A stretch of DNA of 6,763 nt from an uncultured Actinomyces sp. (GTDB lineage: Bacteria > Actinomycetota > Actinomycetes > Actinomycetales > Actinomycetaceae): positions 1-6,763 of the forward strand of contig CAKAPY010000073.1 in NCBI GenBank assembly GCA_916719935.1, given 5' to 3'. The position numbers and the translations under genes are program-made. Below the pieces are notes generated by a model. That model did no database searches and was not told the DNA's origin. It saw only the letters and a program-made list of their open reading frames with translations. Below, piece by piece: positions 1 through 6,763 of the stretch (the first letter of the stretch is position 1; each line of letters starts with the position of its first letter).

Positions 1-1754
1 TCCTTTGATGCTGCACCAGCAACCGCTCCCGTTCCGATGGGACCGCGGGCGGTCGCCGCCGAAGCGCCACGAGCTGCTGCGGAGGAAGCGCCTCCTGACA
101 CGTTGCCATTCGAGGAAGCGCTACGGGCCGCCCCAGTTCCTGTTGAAGAAGTCTTGGCAGACGACGCGACCTTAGTCGAGGCTCCCTTGGTGGTGCTGCC
201 CTTAGCGGTCGAGCTGGAACCCGATGCTGAGCCGGCAGTTGTTCCCATAACTCCGGGACGTGCACCCACACCTGCACGAGCAGCAGAAGCTGAAGCCGAA
301 CGAGCCGAAGCAGCAGCGGACTGCGAGCTTGTTCCTGCCTTAACAGAAGCCGAGCCCTTTGCAGCGCTCGAAGCGGTGCCGCGTGCCCCGGTAGCTGCTC
401 CGTTCGCAGGTGCTCCGGTGGCCGTAGTGCCGGTGGCACCCGTGGGGCGAATGCTTGCAGCAGCACGTGCACGTGCTGACATAGTCGACGCATTACTTGC
501 CGTCGATGAGGTGCCTGCTCCAGTTCCAGCGGTTGCGCCGCTGCCGTAAGCTCCGGGGGCTCCCATACCGCGCGGGAATCCACCTGCGCGAGCAGCTGTC
601 GAGGCCGGGGTGCCCGGGTTTGCCATACGAGCCGCATTGCCCCAGTTACCAGCTTGTGCCGTTCCACGAGGAGTCAAAGCACCACGCTCAAGGTCATTCA
701 TCGCGCTAGAAATTGCGTTCGAGGAGGACAAACGCGCGCTGGTCGAAGGTGCGAGTGCGCCACCGGCCGGCACTGTTCCAAATTGAGAAGTAGCAGCACG
801 TGATGCGAAGCCACCCATCGAACTTGCGATAGAGGTCGCGGAAGTTGCCATGCGGCCAAGACCAGCCAAAGTGCCACCGGTCGTTAGTGCGCCACCGGCA
901 ATGGCCAAATCCTTGGAGTGCGATGATGTCGAGAAGGGGTTGTAATCAGGCTTCCAACGAGGATCATCCGCATCGGTAACAGGTGCGGGAATATGCCCGC
1001 CAGCGGGACCATCAGCGGTCATGTAGCCACCAACTGGCATAGTCGTGACGTCAACACCTGCCAGAACGGAAGATGAAGGGGAAACAGAAGGAAGGACCTC
1101 AAGCCCGGCAATTGGGCCTCCCGAACCCGCAGAGCCGACACCAGCGCCGCCGCCGGCGGCATATTGAGTGCCACCACGACTGCCGGCAGCGGTAGCTCCG
1201 GAAGAAGAGCCTCCACCACCCTTCGAATCGCCATCCCCATTGCTGGGGACCTCGGCGAACCCTGCAGCAGCACTGCTCACTTCACCATTCATGGCGTCAA
1301 GGGCTGCTTTTGCCTTAGCTTCCCTTTGGGCATTGCGCTGAGCGATCATATTCTGGATGTACTCATTTTGAAGCGCAGCTTCATTTGGCTGCCCTTGGAA
1401 TATCACTTGCGCGGCAGCCTGGTCTGAGGGATGCGAAAGTTGTGTGCTGAGAGTCCCTTGAACAGACTTAGCTTCTTGCATAGCTTGACGAGCCTGAGTA
1501 TGGGCGGTTTCCATGGTCCCGACTCGACCCTCCAAGTTGGCGATCGAGGCCTCGAAATCGCTGACTCTTGATGTCATTGCCGCATGTGTTGCACCTTCAA
1601 CGCCGGTGTTTCCAGAGAAGCTTGCGCATGCGGTCTTTAGAGAAGCCAGCTGAGCTTTCAAGTCATCCAGAAGCGATGCATCTTGGTCTGAATAGTCAAG
1701 GCGAGCAACTTTGGTGAGTCGATCATAGTTCTCTGTGGAGAGTGAGGCTGCCAT
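1..1754 (-). CDS. Hypothetical helical plus Gly/Ala/Ser-rich protein, possible type VII secretion substrate (partial, 3' end off the left edge)
   Basis: The reading frame is open from ATG at 1754 to the left edge: 584 full codons and no stop, so the C-terminus is missing. GAAGAAAGA (1769-1761) lies 6 bases before the ATG as a moderate ribosome binding site. Residues 1-165 look helical, with a heptad-like stretch around 26-100 and a charged helix around 127-160 (NEYIQNMIAQRNAQREAKAK). From about 170 onward it is low complexity. A Gly/Ser part (171-215) leads to a short Pro/Asp/Trp patch (258-274, with DDPRWKPDYNPF), a weakly hydrophobic Gly/Ala stretch (284-316), and then a Gly/Ala/Ser/Thr tail dotted with Arg and Lys. 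A helical head ending near a VPS/VP motif plus a Gly-rich tail is the layout of EspB/PPE-like ESX substrates, but I see no WXG motif. A Y-x-x-x-D occurs at Y21 and Y244, neither where the ESX export signal is expected. Function is not recognised; export is an inference. It could instead be a surface or structural protein. Confidence 0.85.
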   Translation of the reverse strand, partial: MAASLSTENYDRLTKVARLDYSDQDASLLDDLKAQLASLKTACASFSGNTGVEGATHAAMTSRVSDFEASIANLEGRVGTMETAHTQARQAMQEAKSVQGTLSTQLSHPSDQAAAQVIFQGQPNEAALQNEYIQNMIAQRNAQREAKAKAALDAMNGEVSSAAAGFAEVPSNGDGDSKGGGGSSSGATAAGSRGGTQYAAGGGAGVGSAGSGGPIAGLEVLPSVSPSSSVLAGVDVTTMPVGGYMTADGPAGGHIPAPVTDADDPRWKPDYNPFSTSSHSKDLAIAGGALTTGGTLAGLGRMATSATSIASSMGGFASRAATSQFGTVPAGGALAPSTSARLSSSNAISSAMNDLERGALTPRGTAQAGNWGNAARMANPGTPASTAARAGGFPRGMGAPGAYGSGATAGTGAGTSSTASNASTMSARARAAASIRPTGATGTTATGAPANGAATGARGTASSAAKGSASVKAGTSSQSAAASARSASASAARAGVGARPGVMGTTAGSASGSSSTAKGSTTKGASTKVASSAKTSSTGTGAARSASSNGNVSGGASSAAARGASAATARGPIGTGAVAGAASK

Positions 1755-1814
1755 AAGAGGTCTTTCTTCAATCCTAGGTATTACTGAGAAGCGTCTCGAT
1801 ATTCGATGTCGCTA
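1755..1814 (-). other. Short intergenic gap within the minus-strand pair
   Basis: These 60 bases separate the two minus-strand genes and hold the downstream gene's ribosome binding site. A GAGA/TCTC stem of only 4 bp (around 1783-1794) is too weak to be a terminator, and I see no convincing promoter. Co-transcription of the two genes is therefore likely. Confidence 0.5.
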
Positions 1815-2522
1815 TCAGTCTCGTCCAAAGCCGTAAGGGGAGTTCCAGTTGGGAAGTCCCGAAGTGGGTTTGCGTGGTGTTGGGCTGCCCAAACCGAGGA
1901 GGTCCTCCAACGTCTCAGAACCCTGCCCAGTAGCACCCAAGAATGTTGGAGGAAGTTGAAGTTGCGGAGTTGAGGAGGATGCGTTGTTAGCAGCAACTGG
2001 GCCAGGCTGTTGGGCACCTCCTTCTGCCGAAGTCCGAGCAACCCAACCCGGTAGGGGTGCGCCCCCGACAAGATCTGATGCCTGAGTTAGTGCTGCTTCC
2101 CTTGCGGCGGCGACCATCTTCTCAGATGTCTTTGGAGATAGCGCTTTATCCCTTTCCTTCTCGGCCTGGGCTAGGGACTTCTCGCGCGCCTCAAGCGATG
2201 CATTCTCTAAGGCCTGAGTCGCATTGATACCGTTTTGCTCATTTTCGCCCATCAGCGCTTGGGTCTTAGCGGCAGCGCTCAGGAAAGCAATGACCTCTGC
2301 ATTTAGAGAGGTAATTGCGTCCTGGATTTCTTGAAGGGCAGTCGTATATTGCTGTCGAGCTGCGACGGGGCCTGACTCTTCGCCCCACTTGCCTGCTGTT
2401 TGAGCTGATGTCAGCGATGCAACCTTAGAGGTCGCCTTTCCCGCGAATTCGCCACGCGAGCTGTCTAGAGCTGATTGTGCGGCAGCGAATGTATCGTTAG
2501 TAACGCCAATTTCTCCGCTCAT
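1815..2522 (-). CDS. Hypothetical 235-residue protein with WXG100-like N-terminus, coiled coil and Pro-rich tail
   Basis: Complete frame from ATG at 2522 to TGA at 1815, preceded by a purine-rich GGAAAGAGAG ribosome binding site. Residues 8-41 and 53-100 are predicted by eye to form two helices, separated by a Gly/Trp turn (K45-W46-G47-E-E-S-G51). Size and layout fit a WXG100/ESAT-6-like hairpin, but the exact W-x-G triplet is absent (W46-G47 instead). A strongly charged Ala/Glu/Lys stretch at about 103-148 should be coiled coil. Residues 153-235 are Pro/Gly/Ser/Gln-rich, probably disordered, and end in an aromatic patch (NWNSPYGFGRD). There is no signal peptide or membrane segment, and no consensus Y-x-x-x-D/E after the hairpin (Y59 is followed by L63). 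It lies 60 bases upstream of the other minus-strand gene, probably in one operon, and diverges from the phosphatase gene. Function is not recognised; a type VII secretion substrate or partner is the best guess from architecture only. Confidence 0.88.
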   Translation of the reverse strand: MSGEIGVTNDTFAAAQSALDSSRGEFAGKATSKVASLTSAQTAGKWGEESGPVAARQQYTTALQEIQDAITSLNAEVIAFLSAAAKTQALMGENEQNGINATQALENASLEAREKSLAQAEKERDKALSPKTSEKMVAAAREAALTQASDLVGGAPLPGWVARTSAEGGAQQPGPVAANNASSSTPQLQLPPTFLGATGQGSETLEDLLGLGSPTPRKPTSGLPNWNSPYGFGRD

Positions 2523-2580
2523 GCCGTCTCTCTTTCCGCCTCTTGTCCGTCAAAAACAGACAAAAACTACCTGCTCGTAC

Positions 2581-2629
2581 ATATTGAAAATACAAGATCG
2601 TTTTCAAAGGTGCACGAGCCCTTCAATAT
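2581..2629. repeat. Inverted repeat ATATTGAA...TTCAATAT, with a partner GCTCGT...ACGAGC pair
   Basis: ATATTGAA (2581-2588) and TTCAATAT (2622-2629) are perfect 8-bp inverted arms. GCTCGT (2573-2578) and ACGAGC (2614-2619) form a second inverted pair that starts 8 bases to the left in each arm. The left arm of the first overlaps the left arm of the TTGAAAA dyad. The two pairs cross rather than nest, so this is not a simple hairpin and is more like repeated binding half-sites. Confidence 0.4.
2584..2607. repeat. Inverted repeat TTGAAAA-N10-TTTTCAA
   Basis: Perfect 7-bp arms (2584-2590 and 2601-2607) flank a 10-base centre in the middle of the divergent intergenic region. Each arm reads TTGAAA, a good -35-like hexamer, on opposite strands. 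The spacing would suit a dimeric repressor or activator; it could also be chance in A+T-rich sequence. Confidence 0.5.
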
Positions 2630-2664
2630 ATGGGATTATTTTCGCGTAAAAGAGAACGTACGTC

Positions 2665-2672
2665 AAAGGTGG
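2665..2672 (+). promoter_or_regulatory. Ribosome binding site AAAGGTGG deciding the GTG start of the phosphatase
   Basis: AAAGGTGG, close to the anti-16S complement, sits 7 bases before GTG at 2680. An in-frame TGA at 2674-2676 rules out any upstream start. The next in-frame GTG (2704) has no comparable site, so 2680 is the start. Confidence 0.75.
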
Positions 2673-2679
2673 TTGAGCT

Positions 2680-3534
2680 GTGGATCTTCCTTTGTGTGGA
2701 ACTGTGATCCGCACCCAGTGGGGTGCGACCAGTGACATCGGTCCTGTTCGCTCATCAAACCAAGACTCTTGGCTTGCTCAAGACCCCCTCTTCGCAGTTG
2801 CTGACGGGATGGGTGGGAACGCAGAAGGGGAACTGGCCTCGACAACCGCTCTTGAAGTGCTCTCTAACGCCCTCAGTCCCGAGGCCTTAGACGCAATTGA
2901 CCCGAACCCGGCCGAGTTGGTCGGCGCGATCCGCGCGGCCGCAGAGGCAGTAGCCTCGTTAGGGGAGAAGGGGGACCCGGCTGCCCCGGGAACTACGCTG
3001 TGCGGAACCCTGACCATCGACCAAGACGGTCCGCAGTGGCTGACCTTTAATATTGGCGATTCTCGCGCCTATCTCATTGCCGGCGGAAGCATTCTTCAGT
3101 TGACGACCGACCATTCCGCGGTTCAAGAGGCTAAAGAATTTGCCAAGCGGACCGGTGCCGAACTGGTTCTTCCCCCCTCGAATGTCATTACTCGTGCGCT
3201 CGGTGCAGCGATGCCGGAACTTCCCCAGGCTGACTACGTCTTGACCCCAATGCGAGAGGGTGATGTTGTCGTCCTGTGCTCGGATGGTGTTCACGGCGCA
3301 CTTTCAGAACAAGACCTCATCGATATCGCCAGCCAGGATGTATCTGCGCAAGAAATTGCCAACGCCCTGGTTGACCAAGCGATCGAGGGCGGTACACGTG
3401 ATAACGCAACTGCTCTTGTTATCCGTGCACAATCGGTTGTGGGAAGCCGCTACGATGGGGACATACGCGCGAGCGTGCGTCCACGTATCCCAGTGCGACC
3501 CCTTCCGGTCACAACGGCGCGCCGCGCCCGATAG
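2680..3534 (+). CDS. PP2C-family (PPM) serine/threonine protein phosphatase, soluble
   Basis: This encodes a 284-residue metal-dependent phosphatase that removes phosphate from Ser/Thr (phospho-Ser/Thr + H2O to Ser/Thr + phosphate), expected in the cytoplasm. PPM motifs appear in order: D19 with R24-S-S-N27-Q-D29; A41-D42-G-M-G-G46; G104-T-T106; N124-I-G-D127-S-R-A-Y131; L141-T-T-D144-H-S146; I170-T-R-A-L-G175; L199-C-S-D202-G203; R240-D241-N-A-T244. The metal-binding aspartates D29, D42, D202 and D241 are all present, so it should be active. Unlike mycobacterial PstP it has no membrane segment or extracellular domain. It ends just after the catalytic core with an Arg-rich tail (257-284, 8 Arg). 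The FHA gene follows after 16 bases, an evident operon. No kinase or rodA/pbpA genes follow, so this may be a dedicated phosphatase rather than the housekeeping pstP. I therefore give no symbol. Confidence 0.95.
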   Translation: MDLPLCGTVIRTQWGATSDIGPVRSSNQDSWLAQDPLFAVADGMGGNAEGELASTTALEVLSNALSPEALDAIDPNPAELVGAIRAAAEAVASLGEKGDPAAPGTTLCGTLTIDQDGPQWLTFNIGDSRAYLIAGGSILQLTTDHSAVQEAKEFAKRTGAELVLPPSNVITRALGAAMPELPQADYVLTPMREGDVVVLCSDGVHGALSEQDLIDIASQDVSAQEIANALVDQAIEGGTRDNATALVIRAQSVVGSRYDGDIRASVRPRIPVRPLPVTTARRAR

Positions 3535-3535
3535 A

Positions 3536-3543
3536 GAAAAGAG
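3536..3543 (+). promoter_or_regulatory. Ribosome binding site supporting the ATG at 3551 for the FHA gene
   Basis: GAAAAGAG-type purine run (GAGAAAAG then AG) ending 7 bases before ATG 3551, located immediately after the phosphatase stop codon. Weak but well placed. It favours this start over the longer in-frame extension that would begin at 3260 inside the phosphatase gene. Confidence 0.55.
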
Positions 3544-3550
3544 TTTTCGA

Positions 3551-5077
3551 ATGCTGCAATTGGGCCGCCATGCAGTTCGCGGTAACGGTGGGTTCATCGT
3601 CGCCGGCCCCCTGGGCTTTGCCCTGGTCCCTGCTGACCTGGCTGACTCCGCACAGCGCGTTGTCACCGATGCCAACGAAGATCTGACAACCTGGGTGAAT
3701 TCCGCTACAGCCAGCGGTTTGCCTTTCGCGCACATGGACCTGCGCGGCCCCGTTCCGCTTCTTTCCTTGGGTGGTAGCGCGAATGTTCGCGCAATTGCTC
3801 CCGGCTATGACACCCCCTTCACCTGGGGCGGCCCGCTATCGATGTGGGAATTTGTTCCCGGCGAGTGGACGCTTATGGATATCGCATTGAGCGAGTTCGA
3901 CGATGCTCAGCCGTGGGCACATTTTGCGACCTCTGAGGCCGAGGCTACTCAGGTTCGTATTGGCTACCCCGTCGAGCCCGAACTTCCCTCTGCCCCCGCG
4001 CTGGTGGAAGAAGAGAAGCCCGCTCAGGTCCAGGAACAGCACGCTGAGGATGCCCCCTCCGCTGAAGAATCCGCGACCGAAACTGAGCCCGAGGCCTCGC
4101 ACACGGTGTGGGGAGAGGCCACGGAAGAACCCCAGCAGCAGGAGGAAGCTGCAGAGCCTCAGGCCGCGGAAGAACCCGCGCCGAAGTATCTGTGGGCACC
4201 CGAGCCGGAGACGGAAGCAAGCGCCCCAGAGGAAACTCCGGATATTTATGCTGCGGGTGCTCAAGTTGCCGCGGCTCAGGCAGCAGTGACGCCCACCGCC
4301 GCTCCCGTTTACACCAGCCCCGAGGCCTTGGAAGAAACCATCACCTCTGAGGCCTTTGCGGCAATGCAGCAGGCAGCTTCGCAAGATGCGCCGCAGGACA
4401 ACGTTGAGTCGCAGGCTAGCGTCGAATTGGACGTTCTCTCAGGCGAGCAAAACTTTGAGCCCAGTGCTTTCGTTGAAGAAGAAGCTTCCATTGAAGTTCC
4501 CGCCGACGAACCCGCAGAGGTAGAGGCACAGGCCGTGCAAGAACCGGTCGAGCAGGAAAGCCAGCCCGAAGCTGAAGAGGTCGCCTCGGCCTCGGAAATC
4601 GAAGAAACCCCGGCGTATGGGGAAACCCCGGCTGAGGATACTCCGGCAGCAGGTGCGGTCCCCGCTTTTGAAGTCGATAACTCCGATAGCGGCGCAACGG
4701 TGCTGCGACGCGTGACCGATGACTCGCAGCACGCGCAGGCCGGCTACCTGGTTTATGCAGGCGCGGCTCCCGTTGAACTCACTCACGACGTCATCTTGGG
4801 ACGCGACCCCAATGCTCGCGTCCTGACGGGACGCCCCTCGGCAACTGTCATGCGTGTGCCCAGTCCGGCAAACGAGATCTCGCGCTCGCATGCAGCCGTC
4901 ATTCCCAGCGGTTTTGGTTCCTGGATGCTGATGGATCTGGGAAGCGCAAACGGAACCCTGCTGCGCAGCTCGAATGGCAATGTTCAGGAAGTTCCTCCGC
5001 GCGTTACCGTGCCACTGAGCGACGGCGACGTTATTGATCTGGGAGAAAACGTCCTGGTCGAATTTATTGTTCGATAA
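3551..5077 (+). CDS. FHA-domain protein with unrecognised N-terminal domain and long acidic linker
   Basis: This is a 508-residue protein that should bind phosphothreonine peptides in the cytoplasm. The C-terminal FHA domain (about 398-508) shows G417-R418, S444-R-S-H447, N467-G-T469 and D491-G-D-V-I-D-L-G498, the conserved phosphopeptide-binding signature. Residues 1-140 form a globular, Trp/Gly/Pro-containing domain that I do not recognise (for example W92-G-G, W99-E-F, W106). Residues 151-380 are an acidic Glu/Ala/Pro linker: about 50 Glu and 9 Asp, only two Lys and no Arg. Just before the FHA domain is S378-D-S-G-A-T383-V-L-R-R, resembling the phosphorylated Thr-x-VFR type motif of GarA-like FHA proteins. 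ATG 3551 is chosen because it lies 16 bases after the phosphatase stop with a ribosome binding site; the frame stays open upstream to 3260 only as overlap with that gene. No membrane segment is seen. It is probably a target or scaffold for the adjacent phosphatase and an absent kinase. Confidence 0.93.
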   Translation: MLQLGRHAVRGNGGFIVAGPLGFALVPADLADSAQRVVTDANEDLTTWVNSATASGLPFAHMDLRGPVPLLSLGGSANVRAIAPGYDTPFTWGGPLSMWEFVPGEWTLMDIALSEFDDAQPWAHFATSEAEATQVRIGYPVEPELPSAPALVEEEKPAQVQEQHAEDAPSAEESATETEPEASHTVWGEATEEPQQQEEAAEPQAAEEPAPKYLWAPEPETEASAPEETPDIYAAGAQVAAAQAAVTPTAAPVYTSPEALEETITSEAFAAMQQAASQDAPQDNVESQASVELDVLSGEQNFEPSAFVEEEASIEVPADEPAEVEAQAVQEPVEQESQPEAEEVASASEIEETPAYGETPAEDTPAAGAVPAFEVDNSDSGATVLRRVTDDSQHAQAGYLVYAGAAPVELTHDVILGRDPNARVLTGRPSATVMRVPSPANEISRSHAAVIPSGFGSWMLMDLGSANGTLLRSSNGNVQEVPPRVTVPLSDGDVIDLGENVLVEFIVR

Positions 5078-5097
5078 AACAGTGACCATATGGTGAA

Positions 5098-5130
5098 CGG
5101 GCCACCCGCGTAATCTCGCGGCGTGGCCCG
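5098..5130. terminator. Strong GC-rich hairpin after the FHA gene, probable terminator
   Basis: The left arm (5098-5110, CGGGCCACCCGCG) pairs with 5117-5130 over 13 bp. There is a single bulged C at 5122 and a 6-base loop (TAATCT). It begins 21 bases after the TAA of the FHA gene. There is no clear T-run downstream (CATCATTTGG), so it is not a classical E. coli-type terminator. Strong hairpins without a U-tract are common 3' signals in actinobacteria. It separates the PP2C-FHA operon from ppdK. Confidence 0.7.
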
Positions 5131-5136
5131 CATCAT

Positions 5137-5165
5137 TTGGCCAGTACTTTTCCATTGGTTAGTAT
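5137..5165 (+). promoter_or_regulatory. Candidate promoter of ppdK
   Basis: TTGGCC (5137-5142) and TAGTAT (5160-5165) are separated by 17 bases. Each matches 4 of 6 consensus positions, including the key T-A...T of the -10 box. It lies between the hairpin and ppdK, giving an untranslated leader of roughly 50 bases. This is a by-eye prediction. Confidence 0.4.
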
Positions 5166-5176
5166 GTCAATACACA

Positions 5177-5197
5177 GGGTCCCGATGACGGGTACCC
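5177..5197 (+). other. Small hairpin in the ppdK leader
   Basis: GGG-T-CCCG-ATGA-CGGG-TA-CCC can fold into a 7-bp stem with a small internal loop. It includes the palindrome GGGTACCC (5190-5197). If transcription starts near 5172, the stem would sit at the extreme 5' end of the mRNA, where it could protect the transcript. It does not cover the ribosome binding site. Confidence 0.3.
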
Positions 5198-5225
5198 CCC
5201 GAAACAACGGAAGTTGAGGGACCAG

Positions 5226-6763
<1,538 letters not shown>

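Larger units (their letters stand above)
2523..2679. promoter_or_regulatory. Divergent promoter/operator region between the helical-protein operon and the PP2C-FHA operon
   Basis: This is the only spacer between two divergent operons. It is clearly A+T-richer than the genes: I count 40 G/C in the 110 bases 2551-2660. Candidate minus-strand promoter: TTGAAA (2607-2602), 18-base spacer, TATGTA (2583-2578). Candidate plus-strand promoter: TTCAAA (2603-2608), 18-base spacer, TATATG (2627-2632). Both -10 boxes are weak, so these are suggestions only. The two candidates overlap, which would let one regulator or competition between polymerases set both directions. The region also carries the dyads listed separately, a tandem CAAAAAC repeat (2551-2557 and 2561-2567), and the palindrome ACGTACGT (2656-2663) just before the phosphatase ribosome binding site. 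Confidence 0.5.

Noticed and set aside
37..549. Plus-strand open frame of 170 Ala/Pro/Glu-rich residues
   Set aside because: It is antisense to the Gly/Ala/Ser-rich region of the minus-strand gene. GC-rich repeats of Ala/Ser codons keep the opposite strand open. There is no ribosome binding site, and the minus-strand frame is far longer and has a coherent start.
37..600. Possible DNA tandem repeat array in the Ala/Gly/Ser-rich coding region
   Set aside because: The bias is at the amino-acid level. I could not find a regular nucleotide period or repeated unit longer than short codon runs.
1778..1800. Possible hairpin GAGA-AGCG-TCTC between the two minus-strand genes
   Set aside because: The stem is only 4 bp with no T-run, too weak to call a terminator or attenuator.
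1781..2071. 96-residue minus-strand frame overlapping the 235-residue gene
   Set aside because: It is an alternate frame within the Pro-rich tail region; no ribosome binding site and no sensible composition.
2475..2735. 86-residue plus-strand frame across the divergent promoter region
   Set aside because: It crosses the start codons of both flanking genes, has an odd Cys/Ser-rich composition and no ribosome binding site.
3260..3550. 97-codon upstream extension of the FHA gene
   Set aside because: It would overlap the phosphatase core in another frame and has no convincing ribosome binding site. ATG 3551, sitting after the phosphatase stop with a purine-rich site, is the natural start.
4439..5155. 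238-residue minus-strand frame opposite the FHA domain
   Set aside because: It is antisense to the conserved FHA motifs, spans the terminator hairpin and lacks a ribosome binding site or any recognisable domain.

Overview
The window looks like chromosomal DNA from an actinobacterium (Actinomycetota). The evidence is G+C-rich coding sequence, many C/G-ended codons, a GTG start behind a good Shine-Dalgarno, and a PP2C-phosphatase plus FHA-protein pair of the kind this phylum uses in Ser/Thr phospho-signalling. I cannot fix the genus from sequence alone. There are five protein-coding genes, two of them cut by the window edges. I see no tRNA, rRNA, CRISPR array, insertion sequence or recombinase. 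No gene-free stretch exceeds about 160 bases.

Left block, minus strand (1-2522): two co-directional genes 60 bases apart. The upstream one (1815-2522) encodes a 235-residue Ala/Glu-rich helical protein with a WXG100-like size and layout at its N-terminus and a Pro-rich tail. The downstream one (1-1754, open at the left edge) encodes a protein of at least 584 residues. It has a helical N-terminal part of about 165 residues followed by a very long Gly/Ala/Ser-rich region. Both resemble in architecture, though not in any diagnostic motif, secreted substrates of actinobacterial type VII (ESX-like) systems. They are annotated as hypothetical with that caveat.

Middle block, plus strand (2680-5077): a PP2C-family Ser/Thr phosphatase with all its core motifs is followed 16 bases later by a 508-residue FHA protein. 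That protein has an unrecognised N-terminal domain, a strikingly acidic linker and a C-terminal FHA domain. The two blocks diverge from a 157-base A+T-rich intergenic region that carries several dyads and probably the promoters of both. The arrangement suggests a phospho-switch module controlling, or co-expressed with, the two substrate-like proteins. No kinase lies in the window, and the rodA/pbpA/pknB genes that usually accompany the housekeeping pstP locus do not follow here.

Right block, plus strand (5226-6763): after a strong GC-rich hairpin (5098-5130), ppdK begins. It encodes pyruvate, phosphate dikinase and is cut by the right edge after 512 codons. It has its own candidate promoter and leader, and is probably a functionally separate, highly expressed metabolic gene.
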